A stretch of 64,000 nucleotides of DNA from Pseudomonadota bacterium (lineage in GTDB: Bacteria; Pseudomonadota; Gammaproteobacteria; Steroidobacterales; Steroidobacteraceae), in assembly GCA_947454465.1 (NCBI GenBank), contig CANGJP010000004.1, positions 1 to 64,000 on the forward strand, in the 5' to 3' direction. This document shows positions 56,616 to 64,000 of this stretch, piece after piece. The stretch's first letter is position 1. Each line of letters opens with the position of its first letter. The notes beneath the pieces are model-generated. The model did not search any database. It was not told the origin of the DNA and saw only the letters and a list, made by a program, of their open reading frames with translations. A program made the translations under genes and the position numbers.

Positions 56616-57254
56616 ATGAATACCGCTACTTCCAACCTCCGACGAGCCTACTGGCTAAAGACTCTACATGAGTGGCATTGGATCACCTCCGCATTGGCAT
56701 TAGTTGGTATGCTGTTTTTCAGCGTCACGGGTATAACTTTGAACAACGTGGCCCTGTTTGAAGCACCACCTGTGGTCACAAACCGGCAAGCTCAACTACC
56801 GGATCAATTACTTAGCCAATTATCCGCGCTCAGTGAACAAGGTATGGAAGAGGAGTCAGTTGCCCTGCCTCCTGGGTTCTCGACCTGGAGTCGAACCATC
56901 TTGGGAGTGGAGACGCGTGAAGCGACACAGGAATGGTCCGATCGAGACCTCAACCTCTCCATGCAACGCCCCGGGGGGGATGCGTGGATGAGCGTCAACT
57001 TAAGCGACGGCAAAGTTAAACTCCAAGACACTGATAATGGCGCAATCGCTTATTTCAACGATCTACATAAAGGACATTACACCAGCAGATGGTGGACTTG
57101 GTTCATTGATGCCATGGGTATCAGTTGCCTGATTTTTGCGCTGACCGGATTTTTTATTTTGTTTCTTCACGCCAAAAACCGTCCTGCCACCTGGCCACTC
57201 ATTGGGCTCGGCTTACTCATTCCGATTCTGCTTATCCTTTTATCCATTCATTAA
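56616..57254 (+). CDS. PepSY-associated transmembrane protein
   Basis: A 212-residue protein with an N-terminal helix preceded by WLKTLHEWHWITS, a periplasmic domain of about 110 residues with PepSY-like strands, including MSVNLSDGKVKLQDTDNGAI, and a C-terminal pair of helices (GISCLIFALTGFFILFLHAK, then WPLIGLGLLIPILLILL). The histidines near the membrane (HEWHW, NDLHKGHY) are typical of haem-binding PepSY_TM proteins that carry electrons across the inner membrane. It opens the DUF2271-ApbE-flavoprotein cassette. I start at ATG 56616; a GTG lies immediately upstream. Confidence 0.85.
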   Translation: MNTATSNLRRAYWLKTLHEWHWITSALALVGMLFFSVTGITLNNVALFEAPPVVTNRQAQLPDQLLSQLSALSEQGMEEESVALPPGFSTWSRTILGVETREATQEWSDRDLNLSMQRPGGDAWMSVNLSDGKVKLQDTDNGAIAYFNDLHKGHYTSRWWTWFIDAMGISCLIFALTGFFILFLHAKNRPATWPLIGLGLLIPILLILLSIH

Positions 57255-57276
57255 AATCTCAAATCAGGGAACCATC

Positions 57277-57861
57277 ATGAAAAAACGCTACTCACTTCCG
57301 CTGAGCGTCACGTTAGGTACTGTTGCCGCACTACCAACAAACGCAGCGGAACTCGGCTTAAAGCTACAACTTCCCGAAATCACCACCGGACAATATGTGC
57401 GTCCGTATGTCGCGATTTGGCTTGAGAAAGCGGATGGCACCTTTGTACAAACCTTGGCCTTATGGCATGAAATCAAAGACAAGCGCGGCAATCCAGTCAC
57501 CAATGATAAATACCTCAAGATCATGCGTAACTGGTGGGGTAAAAGCGGGGCAACTGCCGACACGAAGTTTGACAGTGTCAGCAGTGCAACCCGCCCCGCC
57601 GGAGAACATGAACTGACCTTCACCCCAGGCAAAGCGCCACTGGCAAACCTAGCGCCCGGAAAATATCAAGTAATGGTAGAAGTCGCGCGTGAAGTAAAAG
57701 TACCTAAAGTAACGGACCCTTCGGCACCAAGACCTAAGAAAGTGGATGCAGTAGAAGCATCGACTGCGCTAAGTTTTGATTGGCCAGCCAAACAAGTCAC
57801 CACCACAGAAACACGGGGCAAGATTGAATTTGGCAATATATCGCTGACCGTCAAACCTTAA
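57277..57861 (+). CDS. Secreted DUF2271 protein, probable flavinylated electron carrier
   Basis: A 194-residue protein with a signal peptide (to about residue 24, LPTNAAELG). The DUF2271 pattern follows: VRPYVAIWLEKADGTFVQTL, LKIMRNWWGKSG and DSVSSATRPAGEHELTF. The stretch Asp99-Ser-Val-Ser-Ser-Ala-Thr105 fits the ApbE flavin-attachment motif Dxx(S/T)GA(S/T), except that Gly is Ser. ApbE, encoded next, could therefore link FMN to Thr105. It would then pass electrons between the PepSY protein and an outside acceptor. AGGGA lies six bases before the ATG at 57277; a longer frame starts inside the PepSY gene and is rejected. Confidence 0.85.
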   Translation: MKKRYSLPLSVTLGTVAALPTNAAELGLKLQLPEITTGQYVRPYVAIWLEKADGTFVQTLALWHEIKDKRGNPVTNDKYLKIMRNWWGKSGATADTKFDSVSSATRPAGEHELTFTPGKAPLANLAPGKYQVMVEVAREVKVPKVTDPSAPRPKKVDAVEASTALSFDWPAKQVTTTETRGKIEFGNISLTVKP

Positions 57862-57905
57862 CTTTGCAAAGTTCACGTCAGTGTTTTCACTCTTAAACTG
57901 TAAAC

Positions 57906-57930
57906 ACGGCGCTAGTATTAATAGCGCCGT
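57906..57930 (+). terminator. 9-bp hairpin after the DUF2271 gene
   Basis: ACGGCGCTA, loop GTATTAA and TAGCGCCGT form a perfect nine-pair stem 44 bases after the stop. Only TATCCTTGATT follows, so termination would be partial. It may set the ratio of DUF2271 to ApbE and reductase messages. Confidence 0.55.
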
Positions 57931-57945
57931 TATCCTTGATTAAGT

Positions 57946-57968
57946 CGCCGCATACTCGATATGCGGCG
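57946..57968 (+). promoter_or_regulatory. Hairpin covering the apbE start codon
   Basis: CGCCGCATA, loop CTCGA and TATGCGGCG form a perfect nine-pair stem. The apbE ATG (57961-57963) lies inside the 3' arm. No ribosome site is visible upstream. In RNA this would hide the start codon and suggests control of translation, unless the real start is elsewhere. Confidence 0.55.
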
Positions 57969-58983
57969 TGTACTTATTCCTCACCTTGTCTCGGATCAAG
58001 CGCCTGCAGTCAATCACGCCGTTCACCACCTGCAAGGCTTGACTATGGGTACCACTTGGTCAGTCCATCTGGTTACCAATCCTGATCGACATTTAACGGC
58101 GATTCATACAGGTATCCAGCAACAACTAGACCAGGTCGTTGCACAAATGAGCACTTGGGAGAACGACTCTAATTTATGCCGATTCAATCAAGCTGAAGCA
58201 GGCACCTGGCACACGCTACCAGCAGAATTTTTTTATGTTTTGCAGTATGCCTTGGATGTCGCCAAGGAAAGCGATGGTGCGTATGACCCCACCAGTGGAC
58301 CGCTAGTAAATACTTGGGGCTTTGGACCTACTTCAACATGCACGCAGCGACCCGATGAATCGACGCTTAAGGCGGCACTTGCACGCGTCAATTGGCAACG
58401 ACTAACCCTAGACACAGAAACCAAACGTGCACTTCAACCTGGTGATATCTACCTTGATCTGTCAGCCATTGCCAAAGGATTTGCCGTTGATCAGGTGGCG
58501 CGTTATTTATCTCAACAAGGTATTGCCAGTTATCTCGTGGAGGTAGGTGGAGAACTGTATGGCGCAGGGATCAAACCGGATGCTCTTCCTTGGTGGGTCG
58601 TCCTTGAGCAACCTCTCGCATTGAAAACTAATACCACTCCACTAACCGAGACCGTGATAGCCCTGCATGGATTGGCCGTCGCCACATCAGGGGACTATCG
58701 ACGTTTCTTCACAGTAGATAATGACAACACGTCAACTCATTACAGTCACACCATTGATCCACGTAACGGCGAACCCATACGACATGGCCTTGCCGCAGTC
58801 ACCGTGATCCATCGTGACTGCATTACCGCTGACGCCGTATCCACAGCATTAAATGTGCTAGGCGCTGAACAGGGAATGGCATTCGCGACTGCACGCTCAA
58901 TCCCCGCTTTGTTCATCACACGTACACCCGATGGATTCATCGAACAGATGACCCCTGAATTTATAGCACTGATGCAATTTTAA
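57961..58983 (+). CDS. apbE: FAD:protein FMN transferase (ApbE family)
   Basis: A 340-residue ApbE enzyme that attaches FMN from FAD to Thr or Ser of partner proteins. Seen: LQGLTMGTTWSVHLVTNPDR, YDPTSGPLVNTWGFGP, DLSAIAKGFAVDQVARYLSQ, LVEVGGELYGAGIKP and HTIDPRNGEPIRHGLAAVTV. Most ApbE proteins have a signal or lipobox; none is visible in the first 30 residues here, so export is unclear. The ATG at 57961 is buried in a hairpin and lacks a ribosome site. The next in-frame ATG (58045) has AAGG seven bases upstream but would remove the first conserved strand. Its likely substrate is the DUF2271 protein. Confidence 0.9.
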   Translation: MRRVLIPHLVSDQAPAVNHAVHHLQGLTMGTTWSVHLVTNPDRHLTAIHTGIQQQLDQVVAQMSTWENDSNLCRFNQAEAGTWHTLPAEFFYVLQYALDVAKESDGAYDPTSGPLVNTWGFGPTSTCTQRPDESTLKAALARVNWQRLTLDTETKRALQPGDIYLDLSAIAKGFAVDQVARYLSQQGIASYLVEVGGELYGAGIKPDALPWWVVLEQPLALKTNTTPLTETVIALHGLAVATSGDYRRFFTVDNDNTSTHYSHTIDPRNGEPIRHGLAAVTVIHRDCITADAVSTALNVLGAEQGMAFATARSIPALFITRTPDGFIEQMTPEFIALMQF

Positions 58984-58994
58984 TTACATTGATC

Positions 58995-60371
58995 ATGATT
59001 CTCGACATTAACAATCATCGACATCTCATCGCAGGTTTATGCGTCATTTTGTATTTAATACTGTGCAGTTGGGTTGCTTATCGAGAAAGAAGCAGACGGC
59101 GGCAAGCAGCAAAAGCGGCGGCGGCGTTCAATCAGACACAGGAAGGCCCCCCTCCATGGCTGGTTGCCTACGCCAGCCAAACAGGAAATGCTGAACAAAT
59201 CGCATGGCAAACTGCAAATGCCTTGCATGCTGGAGGCATACCGACACAGATACGCTCTCTAGCACAATTACAAGCAAGCGACCTGCAGCATACCCAACGT
59301 GCACTGTTCATTGTCAGCACCTACGGAGAAGGCGATCCACCTGACAATGCTACTACGTTTGCTCGTAAGGTCATGGAACATAGCCTGCCACTGAAACAAT
59401 TACACTATTCGGTACTGGCGCTAGGCGACCGTGAATACACCAACTTTTGTGGCTTTGGCCGCACACTCGACTCCTGGCTACATGCACAGGGTGCCCAGTG
59501 CCTCTTCCCACGTATCGATGTCAGTAATAGCGACAGTGCCGCACTGGAAAAATGGCGTCACCAATTAACCCAACTTGCAGGTACAGGTACAACAATCGAT
59601 TGGCAATCACCCTCCTTTGAAACTTGGTTGCTCGTGGCGCGACGCCACATGAATCCCGGCAGTGCCGGCCATCCTGTCTTCCACATCGAACTACAGCCTC
59701 AGGGCGAGCAGGCCTTACCCTCGTGGCAAGCTGGAGACTTGGTACAAATACTTGCCCCGACTGACCGAGAACGAGCACGTGAGTACTCTATTGCCTCGAT
59801 TCCAAGCGATGGGCGGGTTCACCTTCTTGTACGGCAGGAACGGCATCGCGATGGCAGCTTAGGCGTCGCTTCCGGATGGCTGACTGATCAAGCACCTTTA
59901 AATGCAGCCATTGAACTTAAAATACGTGCGCACAATAATTTTCGCCTTGAAACCAATGCTGATCGCCCAATGATTCTCATTGGCAATGGCACCGGCTTAG
60001 CCGGCCTACGCGCTCATTTAAAAGCCCGTATTGCACAAGGACTCCGTCAGAACTGGCTCATTTTTGGTGAACGCAATGCCGCAACTGATGCCTTTTATCA
60101 AGGTGAATTAGAGTCATGGCGAACCCAGCATCAGTTACGCATTGATTGGGTATTTTCCCGTGATCAACCAACGCGACGCTATGTTCAGGATCAGCTACGC
60201 AACTCAGCTGAAACCGTACGCGAATGGATCAGTAACGGTGCGGCGATCTATGTCTGTGGCAGCCTTGAAGGCATGGCAGGTGGAGTGCACAGCGCCTTAA
60301 CCGAGATACTTGGTAACCATGGTTTGGAACAACTGATCGAGACAGGACGCTATCGTCGAGATGTCTATTAA
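58995..60371 (+). CDS. Membrane-anchored flavodoxin/FAD/NADPH reductase (CysJ-like)
   Basis: A 458-residue diflavin reductase. An N-terminal helix ([20 protein letters not shown]) and a basic stretch anchor it to the membrane. A flavodoxin domain follows (about 50-190: [32 protein letters not shown]), then an FAD domain with [20 protein letters not shown] and a NADPH domain ([15 protein letters not shown], ending [20 protein letters not shown]). The connecting domain of CysJ is missing. It probably feeds NADPH electrons to the PepSY protein for export to the flavinylated DUF2271 protein. I start at the ATG at 58995. It overlaps the opposing murU gene by four bases. Confidence 0.9.
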   Translation: MILDINNHRHLIAGLCVILYLILCSWVAYRERSRRRQAAKAAAAFNQTQEGPPPWLVAYASQTGNAEQIAWQTANALHAGGIPTQIRSLAQLQASDLQHTQRALFIVSTYGEGDPPDNATTFARKVMEHSLPLKQLHYSVLALGDREYTNFCGFGRTLDSWLHAQGAQCLFPRIDVSNSDSAALEKWRHQLTQLAGTGTTIDWQSPSFETWLLVARRHMNPGSAGHPVFHIELQPQGEQALPSWQAGDLVQILAPTDRERAREYSIASIPSDGRVHLLVRQERHRDGSLGVASGWLTDQAPLNAAIELKIRAHNNFRLETNADRPMILIGNGTGLAGLRAHLKARIAQGLRQNWLIFGERNAATDAFYQGELESWRTQHQLRIDWVFSRDQPTRRYVQDQLRNSAETVREWISNGAAIYVCGSLEGMAGGVHSALTEILGNHGLEQLIETGRYRRDVY

Positions 60372-61045
60372 ACATCACTGTTCAATTGACAATCTAGAGC
60401 ACTGAGACGCTCTGGAGTACCAATGTCATACCATTGCCCCTGAAAAAGTTCACCCGTCACTTGTCCAGTTTGCGCTGCTGAGAACAGAAGGGGCGCCAAC
60501 TTGAATGCACTTGCCTGACGCCCTGTGAACAAAGCAGGATGATAAAAACCAATTCCGGAAAACGTATACCGTTTTCCCTGTTGCGCAACGCGACCGTCAA
60601 TCAAGCCAAAATCACCATTAGGATTGTGGGCTGGATTACTGACTAGCACCAAATGAGCCAGCGTACCTTCACGCCATTGATCCGGTAATCGAGGGGCATG
60701 TAGACACCAATCGGTCCACACGTCGCCATTTACGACCAAAAAGGGCTCCTCACCCAACAACGGCAGGGCTCGAAAGATCCCTCCTCCAGTTTCCAGTGCG
60801 GGCCAACCTTCGTGGCTGTATTGGATTCGCACACCCCAACGACCACCGTCTCCAACATAAATAGGGATTTGCTCACCCAACCACGCCGTATTGATGACAA
60901 TGTCACGAAAACCCGCCCGAGCTAGACTTTCCAAATGATAGTCAAGCAATGCCTTACCTCCTACCTTAAGGAGGGGCTTGGGATGCACATCGGTCAGTGG
61001 CTTCATGCGTTCGCCACGGCCAGCAGCAAGAATCATGGCACGCAT
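60368..61045 (-). CDS. murU: N-acetylmuramate alpha-1-phosphate uridylyltransferase MurU
   Basis: A 225-residue nucleotidyltransferase: [22 protein letters not shown]-type start with the triphosphate loop, [20 protein letters not shown], and [12 protein letters not shown] with the metal aspartate. It makes UDP-MurNAc from MurNAc-1-phosphate and UTP in the cell-wall recycling route known from Pseudomonas putida. The kinase AmgK is encoded 25 bases upstream, which makes MurU a better name than a generic mannose-1-phosphate guanylyltransferase. Confidence 0.9.
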   Translation of the reverse strand: MRAMILAAGRGERMKPLTDVHPKPLLKVGGKALLDYHLESLARAGFRDIVINTAWLGEQIPIYVGDGGRWGVRIQYSHEGWPALETGGGIFRALPLLGEEPFLVVNGDVWTDWCLHAPRLPDQWREGTLAHLVLVSNPAHNPNGDFGLIDGRVAQQGKRYTFSGIGFYHPALFTGRQASAFKLAPLLFSAAQTGQVTGELFQGQWYDIGTPERLSALDCQLNSDV

Positions 61046-61070
61046 TAATAGTTACTCCCAGAAGCGGAAA

Positions 61071-62081
61071 TCAAAACGTATATCCCACGCTGGGCACCCT
61101 TCCTTCAAGCTGGTCTAACAATTTAATCAGTGGCCGCAACTCATCATAACGTTCACCCACCTGACGCACATACTGGATAAAACGAGGTGTATCAGCCAAG
61201 TACTTAGGCTTGCCATCACGGTAATTAATTCGAGCAAAAATACCCAATACTTTTAGGTGTCGCTGCAAACCCATCCACTCAACATCACGATAAAACTGAC
61301 CGAAATCTTCTGGAACGGGCAACCCCGCTTGCCGCGCACGTTGCCAATAACGTACCACCCAATCAATGACTCGCGATTCAGACCAACTAATGAAAGCATC
61401 CCTAAACAACGATGCAACATCGTAACTAATCGGTCCGTAAACAGCATCCTGGAAATCCAAGACGCCGGGATTGGGCGTACTAATCATCAAATTGCGCGGC
61501 ATGTAATCACGGTGCACAAACACACTGGCCTGTGCCAGATTATTTTTGATGATGAGCGCAACCATTTTCTCCAAACTGTCTTTTTGCGCCTCGGTTAATT
61601 CAACCTGCAGATGCTTGGCAATGTACCAATCCGGGAACAAACTCACTTCACGCCTTAACAGTGCCTCATCGTACTCAGGTAAGACACCGGCCTGACTGAC
61701 CAACTGCCATTTGATCAGCGCATCAATCGCACTGGCATACAACTCATCGGCGTTTTGTTCAGTCAATACATCAAGAAAGGTTTGTGTACCCAGGTCGGTC
61801 AACAGCAAATAACCGTTATCAATATCCTGCGCCACGACCTGCGGTACATGCACCCCCGCATCCTGCAGCAAACCCGCCACCTTCACAAATGGACGGACAT
61901 CCTCTTTGTCCGGCGGCGCGTCCATTGCAATGTAGGTTTTATTCCCTTGATGAATTCTAAAATAGCGACGGAAACTAGCATCCGCTGAGGCTGGGGCGAT
62001 GTGCAAGTCATGGGTTGTCAATACTTGCTCAGCCCACTGACCTAGGGCTTCTAATCGATCATCACACAACGGTAGATTCAT
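61071..62081 (-). CDS. amgK: N-acetylmuramate/N-acetylglucosamine kinase AmgK
   Basis: A 336-residue aminoglycoside-phosphotransferase-fold kinase. It should phosphorylate MurNAc at C1. Seen: SADASFRRYFRIHQGNKTYI (nucleotide-binding part), VFVHRDYMPRNLMI (HRD-x4-N catalytic loop), GVLDFQDAVYGPISYDVASL (metal Asp) and GVHAEADR-free C-terminal helices. The pair with murU and the divergent lptD reproduce the arrangement in Pseudomonas. Such cells bypass MurA when recycling wall sugar, which is linked to natural fosfomycin tolerance there. Confidence 0.92.
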   Translation of the reverse strand: MNLPLCDDRLEALGQWAEQVLTTHDLHIAPASADASFRRYFRIHQGNKTYIAMDAPPDKEDVRPFVKVAGLLQDAGVHVPQVVAQDIDNGYLLLTDLGTQTFLDVLTEQNADELYASAIDALIKWQLVSQAGVLPEYDEALLRREVSLFPDWYIAKHLQVELTEAQKDSLEKMVALIIKNNLAQASVFVHRDYMPRNLMISTPNPGVLDFQDAVYGPISYDVASLFRDAFISWSESRVIDWVVRYWQRARQAGLPVPEDFGQFYRDVEWMGLQRHLKVLGIFARINYRDGKPKYLADTPRFIQYVRQVGERYDELRPLIKLLDQLEGRVPSVGYTF

Positions 62082-62198
62082 GGTTTTAGAGGTACTTTTG
62101 AGGGACGGTTAACTTGTACAAGCGATATATACTCAGTCGTGATTATAATCAGGACTTCATCGCGTCGTACTTGAGTCTGTCAGGCCCCACCAAACCCC

Positions 62199-64000
62199 AT
62201 GCATTATCGGTTTTTCAACCTGACTCTCGTACTGACGATCCTGTCGGCACTGACCCTCCCCGAACTGACGCAGGCACAATCGCTGACCTGCTCACTGGTA
62301 GAGGGCAGCCATACAACCCAACGTCCAACTAAGCCCACCCCAACCAATCTTGCGGATTTACCCATCAATTTGCTGGCCGGGGGTGCCGAAGTCAGTCAAG
62401 ACGGCTGGAATTCTCTAACAGGAAAGGTAGAAATCAGCCAAGGTGATCGCACCATCAGTACCGATGCATTGCGCTTCAATGCGCTAACTGGAGAGATGGT
62501 TGCTAGCGGCTCATTCAGCCTAGAAGATTCAACCCTGTTTTTATCAGGCAGAGATGCTCGTTTGAGCCGTATTGGAGGTGCTCAAGTAAACCAAGCTGGG
62601 TTCCTGCTCAAAAGCAATGGAGGTCGAGGAGTATCCCAATCTATCCAGCTTGCACCCAACGGCAACCTTTCCTTGACTGACGTCAATTACACGACTTGTC
62701 CCGCAGGCGAACCCAGTTGGGAGCTTAAGCTCTCCGAATTAGATATTAATCAAGCCTCCCGCACCGGCACTGGGCGTAATGTACGACTGGAGTTCAAGGG
62801 CGTACCGATTTTCTATACACCGTGGATTTCTTTCCCAGTAGGAAACGAACGCAAGAGTGGCTTTTTGTTCCCCAGCATTGGCGGCTCTTCAAGAAGTGGT
62901 AATGCCATCTCTATACCTTGGTATTGGGATATTGCACCCAACTACGACGACACCATCACCCCCTCCTTCATCACTAATCGTGGCGTCAAGCTTGATAATG
63001 AATTCCGCTATCTGGGCGATTCACGCCGTGCCACACTGGTCACCGGTTACTTACCCTATGACAACGACCTCAATAGATGGCGTGGCACGGCCAGTCTACG
63101 TTATATCCATGATCTGAATGATTCTATGCGAGTAGACGTAACAGCCAATTCGGTGAGCGATCATGCTTGGTTCGAAGATTTTGGCACCAGCAGCGCTATC
63201 ACCAGTCAAGTCTATCTACAAAGCTCAATCACGCTGTCGGCTCAATCAGCACACTGGCATGGCGAACTCCAATTACTCAACCTACAAACTCTTGATAATG
63301 ATATTGCATTAGGTGATCGCCCCTTCACGCAATTACCTCGACTGACTCTCAATGGGAGTGAACCCCTACCATGGGGCATGAACTTTAAACTCGACAGTGA
63401 ACTGACTTACTTCACCAGGGGTATCGTTGATGCCGTCACTCAAACTAAAAGCATTACGGGCACTCGACTCCACCTAAATCCGCTTGTGAGCCTACCTCTG
63501 AATAAGCCTGGGATGTTTCTAACACCTAGCTTCGGCTGGCATTACACCGGATATCAGTTAAATCACACAGCCGACAACATGCCTGCCAACCCGTCACTAT
63601 CTGGCACAATCTACAGTCTCGACACCGGATTGATCTTTGAACGTTCTAGCAGTCAGTCACGACGTCTGCAAACACTGGAACCACGACTACTGTATGTCTA
63701 TGTCCCCTATCATGACCAACGAACACTGCCTACCGCGATCGATACTGGGATACCAGACCTGAATCTGGTTCAGCTGTTTAGAGCCAATCGGTTCATCGGC
63801 CCTGACCGGCTTGGGGATACCAATCAACTCAGCGCCGGTTTTACCAGTCGTTTGCTTAATACTGGGGATGGCAGCCAGTACCTATCAGGCACGTTGGGAC
63901 AATCATTTTATTTTAGTACTCCTTGCGTTACCTCACTAAGCCAAACCCATTGTGATAGCAGCAGCGCAACCACTCATGCTTCAGATCTTATTGGAGAATT
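62199..64000 (+). CDS. lptD: LPS-assembly protein LptD (N-terminal part, runs off right edge)
   Basis: Open for 600 codons from the ATG at 62199 to the window end; the barrel C-terminus is missing. A signal peptide (MHYRFFNLTLVLTILSALTL, cleavage after AQA) precedes the jellyroll OstA/LptA-like domain (LLAGGAEVSQDGWNSLTGKV, ISTDALRFN), the conserved YTTCPAGEPSW and FKGVPIFYTPWISFPVGNER, KSGFLFPSIGGSS, and many barrel strands. Cys in LTCS (about residue 35) and YTTCPA would form the disulfides with C-terminal cysteines. It inserts LPS into the outer membrane. No ribosome site is clear. It diverges from amgK over 117 bases. Confidence 0.93.
   Translation, partial: MHYRFFNLTLVLTILSALTLPELTQAQSLTCSLVEGSHTTQRPTKPTPTNLADLPINLLAGGAEVSQDGWNSLTGKVEISQGDRTISTDALRFNALTGEMVASGSFSLEDSTLFLSGRDARLSRIGGAQVNQAGFLLKSNGGRGVSQSIQLAPNGNLSLTDVNYTTCPAGEPSWELKLSELDINQASRTGTGRNVRLEFKGVPIFYTPWISFPVGNERKSGFLFPSIGGSSRSGNAISIPWYWDIAPNYDDTITPSFITNRGVKLDNEFRYLGDSRRATLVTGYLPYDNDLNRWRGTASLRYIHDLNDSMRVDVTANSVSDHAWFEDFGTSSAITSQVYLQSSITLSAQSAHWHGELQLLNLQTLDNDIALGDRPFTQLPRLTLNGSEPLPWGMNFKLDSELTYFTRGIVDAVTQTKSITGTRLHLNPLVSLPLNKPGMFLTPSFGWHYTGYQLNHTADNMPANPSLSGTIYSLDTGLIFERSSSQSRRLQTLEPRLLYVYVPYHDQRTLPTAIDTGIPDLNLVQLFRANRFIGPDRLGDTNQLSAGFTSRLLNTGDGSQYLSGTLGQSFYFSTPCVTSLSQTHCDSSSATTHASDLIGE

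Noticed and set aside
62114-62332. 72-residue open frame at the right end
   Set aside because: Overlaps the lptD signal peptide in another frame; lptD is open and recognisable to the window edge.

Overview
The window is a stretch of bacterial chromosome from a Gram-negative gammaproteobacterium. Nothing in it points to a plasmid, prophage or island. The class call is an inference from gene content and order: LptD, LptF and LptG; divergent pepA-holC and lptFG; gatCAB divergent from mreBCD-mrdA-rodA-mltB-rlpA-dacA-ybeD; amgK-murU divergent from lptD; tonB-exbB-exbD-exbD; and Hsp33. I cannot name the genus. Base composition is intermediate and looks even throughout.

Layout. (1) 1-8703: lipid A aminoarabinose (L-Ara4N) genes. 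An ArnT-like glycosyltransferase is cut by the left edge and faces left. It diverges from a seven-gene operon in the order arnT, one ArnE/F-like gene, arnB, arnC, formyltransferase, decarboxylase, arnD; the two halves of ArnA are separate genes. (2) 8783-10519: a PGDYG-domain protein, an NADP-binding reductase with an apparent signal peptide, and a CarS-like (CDP-archaeol synthase family) membrane protein. (3) 10631-10833 (minus strand): a promoter, a long hairpin and an intrinsic terminator that together look like an unannotated small RNA gene of about 165 nt. (4) 10931-16895: RDD protein, lptG, lptF, then pepA, holC, a c-type cytochrome and a DUF4136 lipoprotein. (5) 17046-24959 (minus): DEAD-box helicase deaD, then a methionine/one-carbon group in which an ArsR-methyltransferase fusion is followed by metF and metH.

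(6) 25204-29574: a four-gene ABC exporter (adaptor, ATPase, two different FtsX-type permeases). (7) 29594-32695: a PAP2 phosphatase with a changed active-site motif, tRNA-Arg(TCG), an RhlE-type helicase and a radical SAM protein. (8) 32748-36490 (minus): a second exporter of MacAB type whose adaptor carries a long Gly/Ser/Met repeat insertion. (9) 36688-40863 (minus): hslO and the gatCAB amidotransferase. (10) 41166-50444: the rod-shape and peptidoglycan cluster, ending with an unusual N-terminal lipoprotein version of DacA. (11) 50410-52135 (minus): lipB and lipA, in reverse orientation to dacA-ybeD. (12) 52270-56100 (minus): tonB-exbB-exbD-exbD-TPR. (13) 56616-60371: an extracytoplasmic redox cassette (PepSY membrane protein, secreted DUF2271 protein with a candidate FMN attachment site, ApbE flavin transferase, membrane-anchored flavodoxin/NADPH reductase). 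(14) 60368-62081 (minus): murU and amgK for N-acetylmuramate recycling. (15) 62199-64000: the start of lptD, cut by the right edge.

Most of the window builds or remodels the envelope: LPS transport (LptD, F, G), lipid A charge modification (Arn), peptidoglycan synthesis, cleavage and recycling (PBP2, RodA, MltB, RlpA, DacA, AmgK, MurU), TonB energy transduction and two exporters. The observations most worth following up are the candidate small RNA at 10631-10833, the hairpin that buries the apbE start codon, the predicted flavinylated DUF2271 cassette, the repeat-expanded MacA-like adaptor, and the rearranged arn operon.
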